Both the position numbers and the translations under genes were made by a program. Shown here one piece after another: positions 17,034-25,027 of a DNA stretch of 54,882 bases; within the stretch, counting starts at the first letter, position 1, and each line of letters opens with the position of its first letter. The stretch comes from Clostridia bacterium (GTDB lineage: Bacteria > Bacillota > Clostridia > Christensenellales > Borkfalkiaceae), in the NCBI GenBank assembly GCA_017522945.1, contig JAFWXT010000019.1, positions 1-54,882 on the forward strand, given 5' to 3'. The notes under the pieces are model-generated. The model was not told the origin of the DNA and searched no databases. It saw only the letters and a program-made list of their open reading frames with translations.

Positions 17034-17489
17034 ATGGCTATAAGAAAAATTATACAACTTGGTGATGAAACCTTACGTAAAAGAAGCTTTGAAGTTAATC
17101 AAATCGACGCTAAAGTTATTCAACTGTTAGATGATATGAAGGACACCCTTTACAAAGCTAAGGGTGCAGGGCTTGCTGCAGTACAAGTGGGGATGCTTAA
17201 AAGAATCTTTGTTGTTGACGTTGAAGAAGGGTATTTTGAATTTATTAACCCAGAAATTATCTCAACAAAAGGCGAACAATATGGTGTTGAAGGGTGCTTG
17301 TCGGTTAAAGGTAAATGGGGTGACGTAAAACGCCCTAAAGAAGTTACCGTTAAGGCACTTGATAGAAACGGTAAATCTTTTACCATTAAAGCAAAAGATT
17401 TTTTTGCTAAAGCTATTTGTCACGAATACGACCATTTAAATGGCATCGTTTACGTTGATAAAGCTGACAATTTAAGGAGTGAAAACTAA
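17034..17489 (+). CDS. def: Peptide deformylase
   Basis: A 151-residue metalloenzyme that removes the N-formyl group from nascent proteins. Seen: motif 1 GAGLAAVQVG at 44-53, motif 2 EGCLS at 86-90 with the metal ligand Cys88, and motif 3 HEYDH at 130-134 with the two His ligands and catalytic Glu. Length fits type I deformylase. The fmt gene follows with a single base between the def stop and the fmt start, so formylation and deformylation enzymes are co-expressed. Confidence 0.95.
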   Translation: MAIRKIIQLGDETLRKRSFEVNQIDAKVIQLLDDMKDTLYKAKGAGLAAVQVGMLKRIFVVDVEEGYFEFINPEIISTKGEQYGVEGCLSVKGKWGDVKRPKEVTVKALDRNGKSFTIKAKDFFAKAICHEYDHLNGIVYVDKADNLRSEN

Positions 17490-17490
17490 T

Positions 17491-18423
17491 TTGAAAGTTA
17501 TATTTTTAGGAACACCCGATTTTGCGGTTAATACTTTAAAGAAAATAATTGATAGCAAACACGAGCTTTTAGCCGTTGTTACACAACCCGATAAGCCGGT
17601 TGGAAGAAGCGGTAAGCCCGTTTTTTCGCCAGTAAAACAGGTTGCGCTTGAGCATGGCGTTAAAGTTTTACAATACAATAAAATTAGATTAGAAGGGGTT
17701 CAAGATATTAAAAACCTTAACCCTGATATAATGGTTACTTGTGCGTTTGGTCAAATTTTGTCACAAGAGTTAATCGATATACCCCCTAAGGGGATAATAA
17801 ACGTACACGCGTCTTTATTGCCAAAGTATCGTGGCGCAGCGCCTATTCAATGGTCGATAATCAACGGCGATAATGAAACTGGCGTAACGATAATGCAAAC
17901 TGAAGCGGGCATCGATACTGGGGACATAATTACGGTTGAAAAAACGCCAATATTGCCCGATGAAACCGCAGGCGAGCTGTTTGATAGACTTTCGATTATC
18001 GGCGCTAATTTGCTTGTTAAAACACTTGATATGATTGAAAGCGGAAGCGCTACTTACACGCCACAAAATCACCAACTTGCTACACACGTAAAAATGCTAA
18101 AAAAGGAAGATGGAATCATTGATTTTTCAAAAGATTATAAATCAATTCACAACTTTGTTCGCGGTATGACTCCATGGCCTTGCGCGTATTGTTATTTAAA
18201 CGGTAAACAATTAAAGGTATTCAAAGTTGAAAAAGTAAACGGTGATTTCGGAGGTAACTCGTTTGGCGAAGTAGTATGCGCTAACAAAAGCGGACTTATT
18301 TTAAAAGTTGCCGACGGATATATTCGACTAAGTGAAATACAAGCCGAAGGTGGAAAGCGAATGAGCGATACTGCCTACTTATTAGGTCACAGCATACCAC
18401 TTGGCGAGGTTTTAAATGGTTAA
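17491..18423 (+). CDS. fmt: Methionyl-tRNA formyltransferase
   Basis: A 310-residue enzyme that formylates initiator Met-tRNA with 10-formyl-tetrahydrofolate. Seen: FLGTPDFAV at the N-terminus, NVHASLLPKYRGAAP with catalytic Asn and His, the GIDTGD segment, and a C-terminal tRNA-binding domain. The start is placed at TTG 17491: AAGGAG at 17474-17479 is well spaced for it, while the in-frame GTG at 17479 lies within that ribosome-binding site. It overlaps rsmB by 8 bases. Confidence 0.94.
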   Translation: MKVIFLGTPDFAVNTLKKIIDSKHELLAVVTQPDKPVGRSGKPVFSPVKQVALEHGVKVLQYNKIRLEGVQDIKNLNPDIMVTCAFGQILSQELIDIPPKGIINVHASLLPKYRGAAPIQWSIINGDNETGVTIMQTEAGIDTGDIITVEKTPILPDETAGELFDRLSIIGANLLVKTLDMIESGSATYTPQNHQLATHVKMLKKEDGIIDFSKDYKSIHNFVRGMTPWPCAYCYLNGKQLKVFKVEKVNGDFGGNSFGEVVCANKSGLILKVADGYIRLSEIQAEGGKRMSDTAYLLGHSIPLGEVLNG

Positions 18424-19663
18424 CACTTTTTACGACAGTTACCGAATTTTAATGCACGTTTATAGTGAAAAAAGTTTTATTAAGCAAGCAATAAATAGTG
18501 AAATTATCGAGCCGATTAATAAAAGCACAGTTATCAAAATAGTTTACGGTGTTGTTGAAAACGATATACAACTTGAATACATCTTATCAAAATTGTGTTC
18601 AAAGCGCCCAAAACTTCCCGTACGCGTGCTTTTAAAAATAGCGATTTATTGTATTAAATTTTTAAATAAAGCACCTTATGCGGTAACCGATAGTGCAGTT
18701 GAACTATGTAAAAAGTTAGGAAAGGGCGGAATGAGCGGTTTTTTGAACGCAACATTACGCGCATATATTAAAAATCCTAACTTTGAATTTCCAAAAGATG
18801 AAAAGCAAGCTCTTTCTATTAAATATTCTTATCCACTATTTGCCGTAAATGAACTCGTAAAAGATTATGGCGTTCAAACTGCGAGTGAGATAATGGGATG
18901 CGATAAAGATTATAATTACTTACGCTTTACAAATTCAGTAAATGGCGAAGAATATTTATCCTCAAATAATGTTGTTTTTGAAACCACTCCCTTTGTTAAC
19001 TGTTTTTCTGTTAAGAATTTCACACGGGAGGACGGATATTATGATGGAAAATACACCTTTCAATCAATCGGTTCGGTTGCAATTTGTTCTTTGATTGAAA
19101 AAGGGGATAATTTGCTTGATTGTTGTGCAGGGCCTGGCGGTAAAACTGTATTTTTGGCTGAAAAATTTAATAAAGTAATCGCTTCAGAAGTGCACCAGCA
19201 CAGAGCAAATCTTATTAAAGAATACGCTGAAAGAATGAACGCTAAGAATATAACCGTTGTATGCGAAGATTCTACAATTTTTAATAGTGAATATAGCCAA
19301 GTGTTTGATACTATATTATGTGACGCGCCTTGTAGTGGATTCGGTGTTGTTAAAGAAAACCCCGATATTAAGCTTAATCGAGAAGAGACAAATCTTTTTC
19401 AGCTTAATAAATTACAACTTTCAATCCTAAATAACGTTTGCAAATACCTAAAAAAGGGTGGAAATTTATATTATTCTACTTGCTCGGTATTTAAGCAAGA
19501 AAACGATGGTATTATCAAAAAGTTTTTATCCTTAAACAAAGATTTTACAGTTGAGAAGATTTCTTCGCCACTTGAACATTTACCTACCGAATTCGGATTA
19601 CAATTTTTACCCAATATAAGCTTAGGAGCTGGTTTTTACGTATGCAAAATGCGCAAACTATGA
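18416..19663 (+). CDS. rsmB: 16S rRNA m5C967 methyltransferase RsmB
   Basis: A 415-residue SAM-dependent cytosine-5 methyltransferase. Seen: an N-terminal NusB-like RNA-binding domain, the SAM site LLDCCAGPGGKT, and the two catalytic cysteines in DAPCSGFG and YSTCSV. Length is normal. It overlaps the end of fmt (ATG 18416 with GAGG upstream) and its own stop overlaps the start region of rlmN. Confidence 0.94.
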   Translation: MVNTFYDSYRILMHVYSEKSFIKQAINSEIIEPINKSTVIKIVYGVVENDIQLEYILSKLCSKRPKLPVRVLLKIAIYCIKFLNKAPYAVTDSAVELCKKLGKGGMSGFLNATLRAYIKNPNFEFPKDEKQALSIKYSYPLFAVNELVKDYGVQTASEIMGCDKDYNYLRFTNSVNGEEYLSSNNVVFETTPFVNCFSVKNFTREDGYYDGKYTFQSIGSVAICSLIEKGDNLLDCCAGPGGKTVFLAEKFNKVIASEVHQHRANLIKEYAERMNAKNITVVCEDSTIFNSEYSQVFDTILCDAPCSGFGVVKENPDIKLNREETNLFQLNKLQLSILNNVCKYLKKGGNLYYSTCSVFKQENDGIIKKFLSLNKDFTVEKISSPLEHLPTEFGLQFLPNISLGAGFYVCKMRKL

Positions 19664-20703
19664 AAAATTTTTACGATTTTAATTTAGAACAAATGCAAAA
19701 CGCCCTAATTTTTATGGGCGAGCCTAAGTATAGGGCGAAACAAATATATTCTAATTTTGCATCGGGTAAAGCCATTTCTGAAATGACAGATATTCCTTTA
19801 ACTTTACGCGAAAAATTGCTTGAAAATTACTGTGATGCTCCTGCAAAAATATATAAAAAACTTACTTCGGTTGATGGAACTGTAAAATATTTGTTTTCAC
19901 TTGCCGATGGAAATATCGTTGAAGGGGTTGTAATGACCTATAAATATGGCAAAACTCAATGCATTTCTACACAAGTTGGTTGTAGAATGGGCTGTAAATT
20001 TTGCGCTTCAACCTTAAACAGGCTTATAAGAAATCTTACAAGGGGCGAATTATTGTTTACGGTTGCTCTTGCAAACAAAGATTGTGGTGGCAATTTAAAA
20101 AAGCGCGAAATAACAAATATTGTTTTAATGGGTAGTGGAGAACCGCTTGATAATTACGACGAAGTTGTTGCATTTTTAAAAGAACTTGCAAAGCCTGAAA
20201 ATTTAAACGTTAGCCCAAGAAACGTTAGCTTATCAACTTGCGGTATAGTTAATAGAATTTACGATTTATCAAAAGAAAACTTGCCACTTAACCTAACCGT
20301 ATCACTTCACGCAACAACCGATGAAAAACGTAAGGTAATTATGCCAATAGCAAACGCTTATTCAATTAAGGATATTTTGCTTGCGTGTAAGCACTATTTT
20401 AGCATTACCGGTAGGCGTTTTATATTTGAATATTCTTTAGTTAAGGGTGTAAATGATAGCGATGAATGCGCAAAGGAGTTGATATCCTTGCTAAAAGGCT
20501 TACCATGCCACGTTAATTTGATAAGACTTAATGAGGTTGAGGAAACGGGATTAAAACGTACTACCGATAAAAATGCCTATGCATTTATGCAAAAGTTAAC
20601 CGACGGTGGGTTATCTGCAACCGTTCGCCGTTTAATGGGAAGCGATATCGAAGGCGCTTGCGGACAATTAAGAAATAAATACGTTGGAGGAAACAACGAT
20701 TAA
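19642..20703 (+). CDS. rlmN: Dual-specificity RNA methyltransferase RlmN
   Basis: A radical-SAM enzyme that methylates C2 of adenine in 23S rRNA (A2503) and certain tRNAs. Seen: the cluster-binding Cys114-x3-Cys118-x2-Cys121 (CRMGCKFC) and the C-terminal resolving cysteine in SDIEGACGQL. The start could be ATG 19642, with AGGAG about 14 bases upstream but overlapping rsmB by 22 bases, or ATG 19660, which overlaps the rsmB stop as ATGA. Either gives a complete protein (353 or 347 residues). In Bacillus, prpC and prkC follow; here rsgA follows directly. Confidence 0.94.
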   Translation: MQNAQTMKNFYDFNLEQMQNALIFMGEPKYRAKQIYSNFASGKAISEMTDIPLTLREKLLENYCDAPAKIYKKLTSVDGTVKYLFSLADGNIVEGVVMTYKYGKTQCISTQVGCRMGCKFCASTLNRLIRNLTRGELLFTVALANKDCGGNLKKREITNIVLMGSGEPLDNYDEVVAFLKELAKPENLNVSPRNVSLSTCGIVNRIYDLSKENLPLNLTVSLHATTDEKRKVIMPIANAYSIKDILLACKHYFSITGRRFIFEYSLVKGVNDSDECAKELISLLKGLPCHVNLIRLNEVEETGLKRTTDKNAYAFMQKLTDGGLSATVRRLMGSDIEGACGQLRNKYVGGNND

Positions 20704-21553
20704 AGGTCAGGTTATTTGCGCTTCAAGCAATAAATATACCGTTGATTTTGAAAATCAAACCTTAGTTATTGATGCGCGCGGTAAAATTAAATATAAAAGT
20801 GGTTCGGTTTTAACAGGGGATTACGTTGAGGTTGAAAATGGCGCGATTACTAAAATTTATCCAAGAACTTCGCGTTTTATTCGACCAAACGTTGCAAATA
20901 TTGATACTTTGCTTATTACCATTTCAGACCCACCTAAGCCCGATTACATGGTGGTAGATAAACTTTTATTATCTGCAAACTATTCAAACGTTGAATGCGC
21001 TTTAGTTATAAATAAGTGCGATTTAAGCGAAGAAACTGCAAATTATTGCAAGAAAAACTATAATTTCTTGCCTATATTTATAGTTTCAGCAAAAACTGGT
21101 GAAGGAATTGAGAATTTAAAAAAATTTTTAAGTCAAAAAACCGTAGCTTTTGCAGGGCAATCAGCAGTTGGCAAAACATCATTATTAAACGCTATTTTTT
21201 CAACTGATTATAAAACGGGAGAGATATCTGAAAAGTCTGAACGCGGTAAACACACTACTACTGGCTCAAGAATAATTAAATTGAATGGTTATAAGTTATT
21301 TGATACTCCTGGATTTTCTGAAATCGCCGTTGACATTTCTCCTGAAGATGCGGTTATGAATTATCCGCCATTTGATAAAAAATTATCAAAGTGTCGTTAT
21401 CCAGATTGTACTCATATTAGCGAACCAGATTGTACTATAAAATCAATGGTTGAAAGCGGTGATTTATCTCGCGATAGATACGAACGCTATTTAACCATTT
21501 ATGAAGAAATAAAAAAGGACTATTCAAATAGATATGCTAACAAAAAATACTAA
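20684..21553 (+). CDS. rsgA: Ribosome small-subunit GTPase RsgA
   Basis: A circularly permuted GTPase that checks late maturation of the 30S subunit. Seen: an N-terminal OB-fold, then the GTPase motifs in permuted order: NKCDLS (G4), AGQSAVGKTSLLNA (G1) and DTPGFSE (G3), then a zinc-binding CRYPDCTHISEPDC. About 285-289 residues, normal. The listed start is TTG 20684, but ATT 20699 is more likely by ribosome-binding-site spacing, and the product would then begin I/M-KGQVICASSNKYTV, which aligns with the usual N-terminus. It overlaps rpe by 20 bases. Confidence 0.93.
   Translation: MEETTIKGQVICASSNKYTVDFENQTLVIDARGKIKYKSGSVLTGDYVEVENGAITKIYPRTSRFIRPNVANIDTLLITISDPPKPDYMVVDKLLLSANYSNVECALVINKCDLSEETANYCKKNYNFLPIFIVSAKTGEGIENLKKFLSQKTVAFAGQSAVGKTSLLNAIFSTDYKTGEISEKSERGKHTTTGSRIIKLNGYKLFDTPGFSEIAVDISPEDAVMNYPPFDKKLSKCRYPDCTHISEPDCTIKSMVESGDLSRDRYERYLTIYEEIKKDYSNRYANKKY
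20686..20701 (+). promoter_or_regulatory. Ribosome-binding site and probable ATT start of rsgA
   Basis: GGAGG (20686-20690) is followed after 8 bases by ATT (20699-20701), which overlaps the rlmN stop as ATTAA. This is ideal spacing. The only usual start codon in frame, TTG 20684, lies within the GGAGG site and has no ribosome-binding site of its own. Confidence 0.55.
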
Positions 21554-22205
21554 TAAAATTTATATTGCTCCATCAATCTTATCGGCAAATTTTGCAAAAA
21601 TGGGTGAAGAAGTAAATCATTTAGAAAAATGTGGAGCAGATTTTATTCATATCGACGTTATGGACGGGGTTTTTGTGCCAAACATAACTTTTGGTATAAA
21701 AATGGTTAAGGATATTGCGCCATTTAGTAATTTAGTGCTCGATACCCATTTAATGATTGTTGAGCCTTGGAAATACGTTGAACAGTTCGCTAAAGCAGGC
21801 AGTCATTATATAACCGTGCATTATGAAGCATGTAAAGAAAAATTAGCCGAAACTTTGGATTTAATTAAATCATTTGGATGTAAATGTGGCTTAGTTATCA
21901 ACCCCGATACGCCGGTTGAAAATGTAGAAAACTGTATTGAAAAATGTGATATTGTTCTTGTAATGAGCGTTTTCCCGGGATTTGGTGGGCAAGCCTTTAT
22001 TCCTGACGTTATTAAAAAAATTTCGCAAATTCGCAAGATTATTAATAATCTTAATAAGGATATTTTACTTGAAGTTGACGGTGGTATCAATTTCGATAAC
22101 TGCAAAGCAGTAAAAGAGGCTGGCGCAAACGTAATTGTAGCCGGTAGCACGGTATTTAATGCTAAAAACCGCGCTGAAGCTATTGAAAAACTTCGCAATA
22201 ATTAG
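21534..22205 (+). CDS. rpe: Ribulose-phosphate 3-epimerase
   Basis: A 223-residue TIM-barrel metalloenzyme that interconverts ribulose 5-phosphate and xylulose 5-phosphate in the pentose phosphate pathway. Seen: APSILSANF, HIDVMDGVFVPNITFG with metal-binding His and catalytic Asp, the second metal site in DTHLMI, and VDGGI near the C-terminus. It is the last gene of the block, overlapping rsgA, and ends at an intrinsic terminator. A transketolase gene at the right edge acts in the same pathway. Confidence 0.95.
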   Translation: MLTKNTNKIYIAPSILSANFAKMGEEVNHLEKCGADFIHIDVMDGVFVPNITFGIKMVKDIAPFSNLVLDTHLMIVEPWKYVEQFAKAGSHYITVHYEACKEKLAETLDLIKSFGCKCGLVINPDTPVENVENCIEKCDIVLVMSVFPGFGGQAFIPDVIKKISQIRKIINNLNKDILLEVDGGINFDNCKAVKEAGANVIVAGSTVFNAKNRAEAIEKLRNN

Positions 22206-22212
22206 TTAAAAG

Positions 22213-22232
22213 CCGATTTTTATCGGTTTTTT
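22213..22232 (+). terminator. Terminator of the yicC-rpe block
   Basis: CCGAT (22213-22217), TTTT loop, ATCGG (22222-22226), extended by A-T pairs on both sides and followed by a T run. Confidence 0.75.
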
Positions 22233-22244
22233 GCTTAAATTATC

Positions 22245-22264
22245 ATATAGATAAATATCTATAT
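22245..22264 (+). promoter_or_regulatory. Operator 1 upstream of the ArsR-type gene
   Basis: ATATAGATA-AA-TATCTATAT, a perfect 9-2-9 inverted repeat. It is centred 31 bases, about three helical turns, from the second site. Its form fits an ArsR/SmtB-type operator. Binding by the adjacent regulator is inferred. Confidence 0.6.
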
Positions 22265-22277
22265 AAAGTTTTATAAT

Positions 22278-22293
22278 ATTGATAAATATCTAT
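22278..22293 (+). promoter_or_regulatory. Operator 2 upstream of the ArsR-type gene
   Basis: ATTGATA-AA-TATCTAT, sharing the core GATAAATATC with operator 1 and with one mismatch in the left arm. It ends 9 bases before the -35 box. Confidence 0.55.
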
Positions 22294-22302
22294 TTGATTT
22301 AA

Positions 22303-22331
22303 TTGACAATTTTTAATAAATAAATTATAAT
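22303..22331 (+). promoter_or_regulatory. Sigma-A promoter of the ArsR-type gene
   Basis: TTGACA (22303-22308), 17-base spacer, TATAAT (22326-22331): a perfect consensus, 25 bases before the ATG. Confidence 0.85.
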
Positions 22332-22356
22332 TATAAAAAAAGTATAGAGTAAAATT

Positions 22357-22620
22357 ATGAAAAATGAAAAATTAGTTTTAATAATGAAAGCGTTAAGCGA
22401 CCCCACGCGATTGAAAATATTTAAAATGCTTGAAGACAAACCGCTATGCGCTTATCATATTTTAGATAAACTTGAAATAACCCAACCAACGTTATCCTAT
22501 CATATGCACATTCTTTGTAAGTCGGGTATTGTAAAGTGCGAAAAGGATTGGAAGTGGGCTTACTATTCGCAAAATAAGGGGTTATTTAAAGAATTTTTGC
22601 TTGCACTTGAAAATTTATAA
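22357..22620 (+). CDS. ArsR/SmtB-type winged-helix regulator
   Basis: An 87-residue DNA-binding protein. Seen: MKALSDPTRLKIFKML, a hallmark of the ArsR family, and the recognition helix region ITQPTLSYHMHILCKSGIV. It has Cys residues at LCAYH and ILCKS but not the ELCVCD metal site of ArsR/CadC, so the inducer may not be a metal. The family usually represses its own operon. Two matching palindromes and a perfect promoter lie directly upstream. The next gene, a NahK-like kinase 66 bases downstream, could be its target (inference). The ribosome-binding site is weak. Confidence 0.85.
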   Translation: MKNEKLVLIMKALSDPTRLKIFKMLEDKPLCAYHILDKLEITQPTLSYHMHILCKSGIVKCEKDWKWAYYSQNKGLFKEFLLALENL

Positions 22621-22657
22621 TTTATAAAAGTATTTTTTAACCGCATTTTATTTTTTG

Positions 22658-22673
22658 CATATTATATAATATG
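22658..22673 (+). repeat. Perfect 16-base palindrome before the NahK-like gene
   Basis: CATATTATATAATATG reads the same on both strands and contains a TATAAT. It lies just before the ribosome-binding site (AAGGAA) of the kinase gene. It could be a regulator site over a -10 box, but no good -35 is visible. Confidence 0.5.
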
Positions 22674-22686
22674 TAAGGAATAAAAT

Positions 22687-23736
22687 ATGGATTTTAAAGA
22701 GATAATAAAGTCATTTGATTTAAAATATGATAATTTTTCTATCGAAACCATTCAAGGTGGAAATATCAATTCAACTTTTTTAGTTAAAATAAACTATCAT
22801 GGAAAACCAGATGAATACGTGCTTCAACGCATCAATTCGCAAGTTTTCGGCTCTCCTCTTGCTATTATGGATAATATTGAAGTGGTTTTAAACCATTTGG
22901 ATAGCAAAATTTTATATTACATAAAATCAAAAGATGGAAAAAGCTATTTTATTGATAAAGAAGGGAATTACTGGCGCATTTATAATTACGTTCAAAACAG
23001 TATTAGTTATTCAAGTACGGATAATTACGATTTAATTTACGAAACTGGTAAGGCATTCGGCAATTTTCTATTGCAGGTTAAAGACGTTAACGCAAATTTG
23101 ATAAACGAAACAATTCCTAATTTTCATAACTTAGTTATTCGTTATAACAGGTTAGAAAAAGCTAAAAATTTATATCGTTTTGATGATGTAAAAGATGAGT
23201 ATTTATTCTTGCTGTCATTAAAAGAGAAGGCTTGCTATATGCAAAGTGAGTTTAGTAAAGGTAAATTACCACATAGAATAGTACATAACGATGCAAAATG
23301 CTCAAACGTTCTTTTTGATAGAAACACTTTAAAATATCTTGCCGTAGTTGATCTTGATACAGTTATGCCGGGACTGATTGCCTATGATTTTGGGGATGGT
23401 GCGCGCTCTATATGCGCTTCAAAAGGTGAAGAATCAAATGAATTTAACAAAATATATTTTTGCTTAGATAAGTTTGAACAATTTAGCAAAGGCTTTTTAA
23501 CCGAACTAAAGGATTATTTAACTATAAATGAAAAACAAACTATGCATTTAGGTGTTTTTACTTTAACCTGTGAATTAGCAATACGCTTTTTAACTGATTA
23601 TTTGATGGGAGATTGTTATTTTAAAATAAATTATCCAACAAACAATAAAATACGTGCGCTTAATCAAATAGCTTTGCTAAAAGATATAATTAAAAAAGAA
23701 AATCAAATTAAAATTATTACAAATAAATTTTTGTAA
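22687..23736 (+). CDS. Phosphotransferase, N-acetylhexosamine 1-kinase (NahK)-like
   Basis: A 349-residue kinase of the aminoglycoside/choline phosphotransferase fold. Seen: GGNINSTF at 24-31, VLQRIN at 45-50, the catalytic loop HNDAKCSNVLFD at 200-211, and the Mg site in VDLDTVMPG at 221-229 followed by YDFGDGAR. The VLQRIN and DLDTVMPG-x-x-x-YDFGD signature resembles NahK of Bifidobacterium, which phosphorylates N-acetylglucosamine or N-acetylgalactosamine at C1. A role in amino-sugar use fits the presence of nagA 5 kb away. Substrate not proven. AAGGAA precedes ATG 22687. Confidence 0.8.
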   Translation: MDFKEIIKSFDLKYDNFSIETIQGGNINSTFLVKINYHGKPDEYVLQRINSQVFGSPLAIMDNIEVVLNHLDSKILYYIKSKDGKSYFIDKEGNYWRIYNYVQNSISYSSTDNYDLIYETGKAFGNFLLQVKDVNANLINETIPNFHNLVIRYNRLEKAKNLYRFDDVKDEYLFLLSLKEKACYMQSEFSKGKLPHRIVHNDAKCSNVLFDRNTLKYLAVVDLDTVMPGLIAYDFGDGARSICASKGEESNEFNKIYFCLDKFEQFSKGFLTELKDYLTINEKQTMHLGVFTLTCELAIRFLTDYLMGDCYFKINYPTNNKIRALNQIALLKDIIKKENQIKIITNKFL

Positions 23737-23738
23737 TC

Positions 23739-23768
23739 AAAAAAGCCTGCTTAAAACAGGCTTTTTTT
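23739..23768. terminator. Bidirectional terminator between the NahK-like gene and hflX
   Basis: AAAAAAGCCTG (23739-23749), 7-base loop, CAGGCTTTTTT (23757-23767). Symmetric A and T flanks make it work on both strands for the convergent genes. Confidence 0.9.
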
Positions 23769-23776
23769 AGTTAAAC

Positions 23777-24982
23777 TTATTTAAACTTATCAAATTTTGG
23801 TAAACAGTTTCGATTTATTACTATTTCGGCGTTAATTCCACTATCTGTATATTCTATTTTCGAGCGTTCAAAGTATTTTTCTAAACTGAAAAAATCTTTT
23901 GTTTTGTCGTAGGAAATTCTTAAATTTAACTTCATATATAAATTTTCAAAAAATTCTTTGATTTTTAATTGTAAAAGGTCAAGGCCTTTTTGCTCCTTAG
24001 CGGAAATAAATATTGCATCACTTGGAAATGCGGAAAAATCACTAATATTTTCACACTTATTAAATATAATTAAGCGTGGCGCATTAGCTTTTAACTCGTC
24101 AAGCATAGCTGTTGTAGTGTCAAGTTGAGCACACCAGTCGGTTAAAGCATCGCATACGATTAAAATTAAATCAGATTCAACCGCGCTTTCAAGGGTAGAT
24201 TTGAAGGCTTCAATGAGTGAAGTTGGAATATCCTTTAAAAAACCAACGGTATCAGTTAGAAGTACCGAAAAATCCATTAAATTAAGTTTTCGTGTAGTAG
24301 GATCAAGGGTTGCAAAAAGTTTATCTTCGGCAAGAACTTCGCTTTGTGTTAACGCGTTAAGTAGTGTAGATTTGCCGGTATTTGTATAACCGACAAGGGC
24401 AACCTTTAACGCTCCATTCTTAGTTCGTCTTTCACCTTGCAGAGCACGGCGTTTTTCAAGCTCTTCTAAACGGTTTTCAAGGTAAAGCATACGCTTTTTA
24501 ATATGACGTCTATCTGTTTCAAGCTTTGTTTCACCCGGCCCGCGTGTGCCAATACCACCGCCCAATCGAGAAAGCGCCGAGCCTTTACCTTTTAAGCGGG
24601 GATAAATATGTTTTAATTGAGCAAGCTCAACTTGAATTTTACCTTCCGAACTTCTTGCTCTTTGAGCAAAAATATCTAATATTAATGTAGTTCTATCAAT
24701 AACTTTAATACCCCCCAAAGCATCCGATAAATTTAATGTTTGAGAAGGGGAGAGCTCTCCGTCAAATAAAACTAAATTGCATTCAAGTTCTTCACAAATG
24801 TTTTTAATTTGCTCAATTTTACCTTTGCCGATAAAAGTAGCAGGCGTTATTTTATTAATTTTTACTACCAAACTCGATTTAACTTCAGCCCCTGCGCTAA
24901 TTGCTAAATTAGTTATTTCATTTATTTTAGGTTGAGCATCTATTATGTCAAAAGTTGGAATTATTATAAACGTAATTTCCAT
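23777..24982 (-). CDS. hflX: Ribosome-associated GTPase HflX
   Basis: A 401-residue GTPase that splits stalled or heat-damaged 70S ribosomes. Seen: an N-terminal HflX domain, the linker GGGIGTRGPGETKLETDRR, the GTPase motifs GYTNTGKSTLL, DTVGFL and FNKCE, and a short C-terminal domain. Slightly short for the family but complete. It follows a tyrosine recombinase gene on the same strand with a 45-base gap. No clear ribosome-binding site precedes its ATG. Confidence 0.94.
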   Translation of the reverse strand: MEITFIIIPTFDIIDAQPKINEITNLAISAGAEVKSSLVVKINKITPATFIGKGKIEQIKNICEELECNLVLFDGELSPSQTLNLSDALGGIKVIDRTTLILDIFAQRARSSEGKIQVELAQLKHIYPRLKGKGSALSRLGGGIGTRGPGETKLETDRRHIKKRMLYLENRLEELEKRRALQGERRTKNGALKVALVGYTNTGKSTLLNALTQSEVLAEDKLFATLDPTTRKLNLMDFSVLLTDTVGFLKDIPTSLIEAFKSTLESAVESDLILIVCDALTDWCAQLDTTTAMLDELKANAPRLIIFNKCENISDFSAFPSDAIFISAKEQKGLDLLQLKIKEFFENLYMKLNLRISYDKTKDFFSLEKYFERSKIEYTDSGINAEIVINRNCLPKFDKFK

Positions 24983-25027
24983 AAAAATCGTAGATAAAAT
25001 AATGTATTTTTAAAAATATTATATGTT

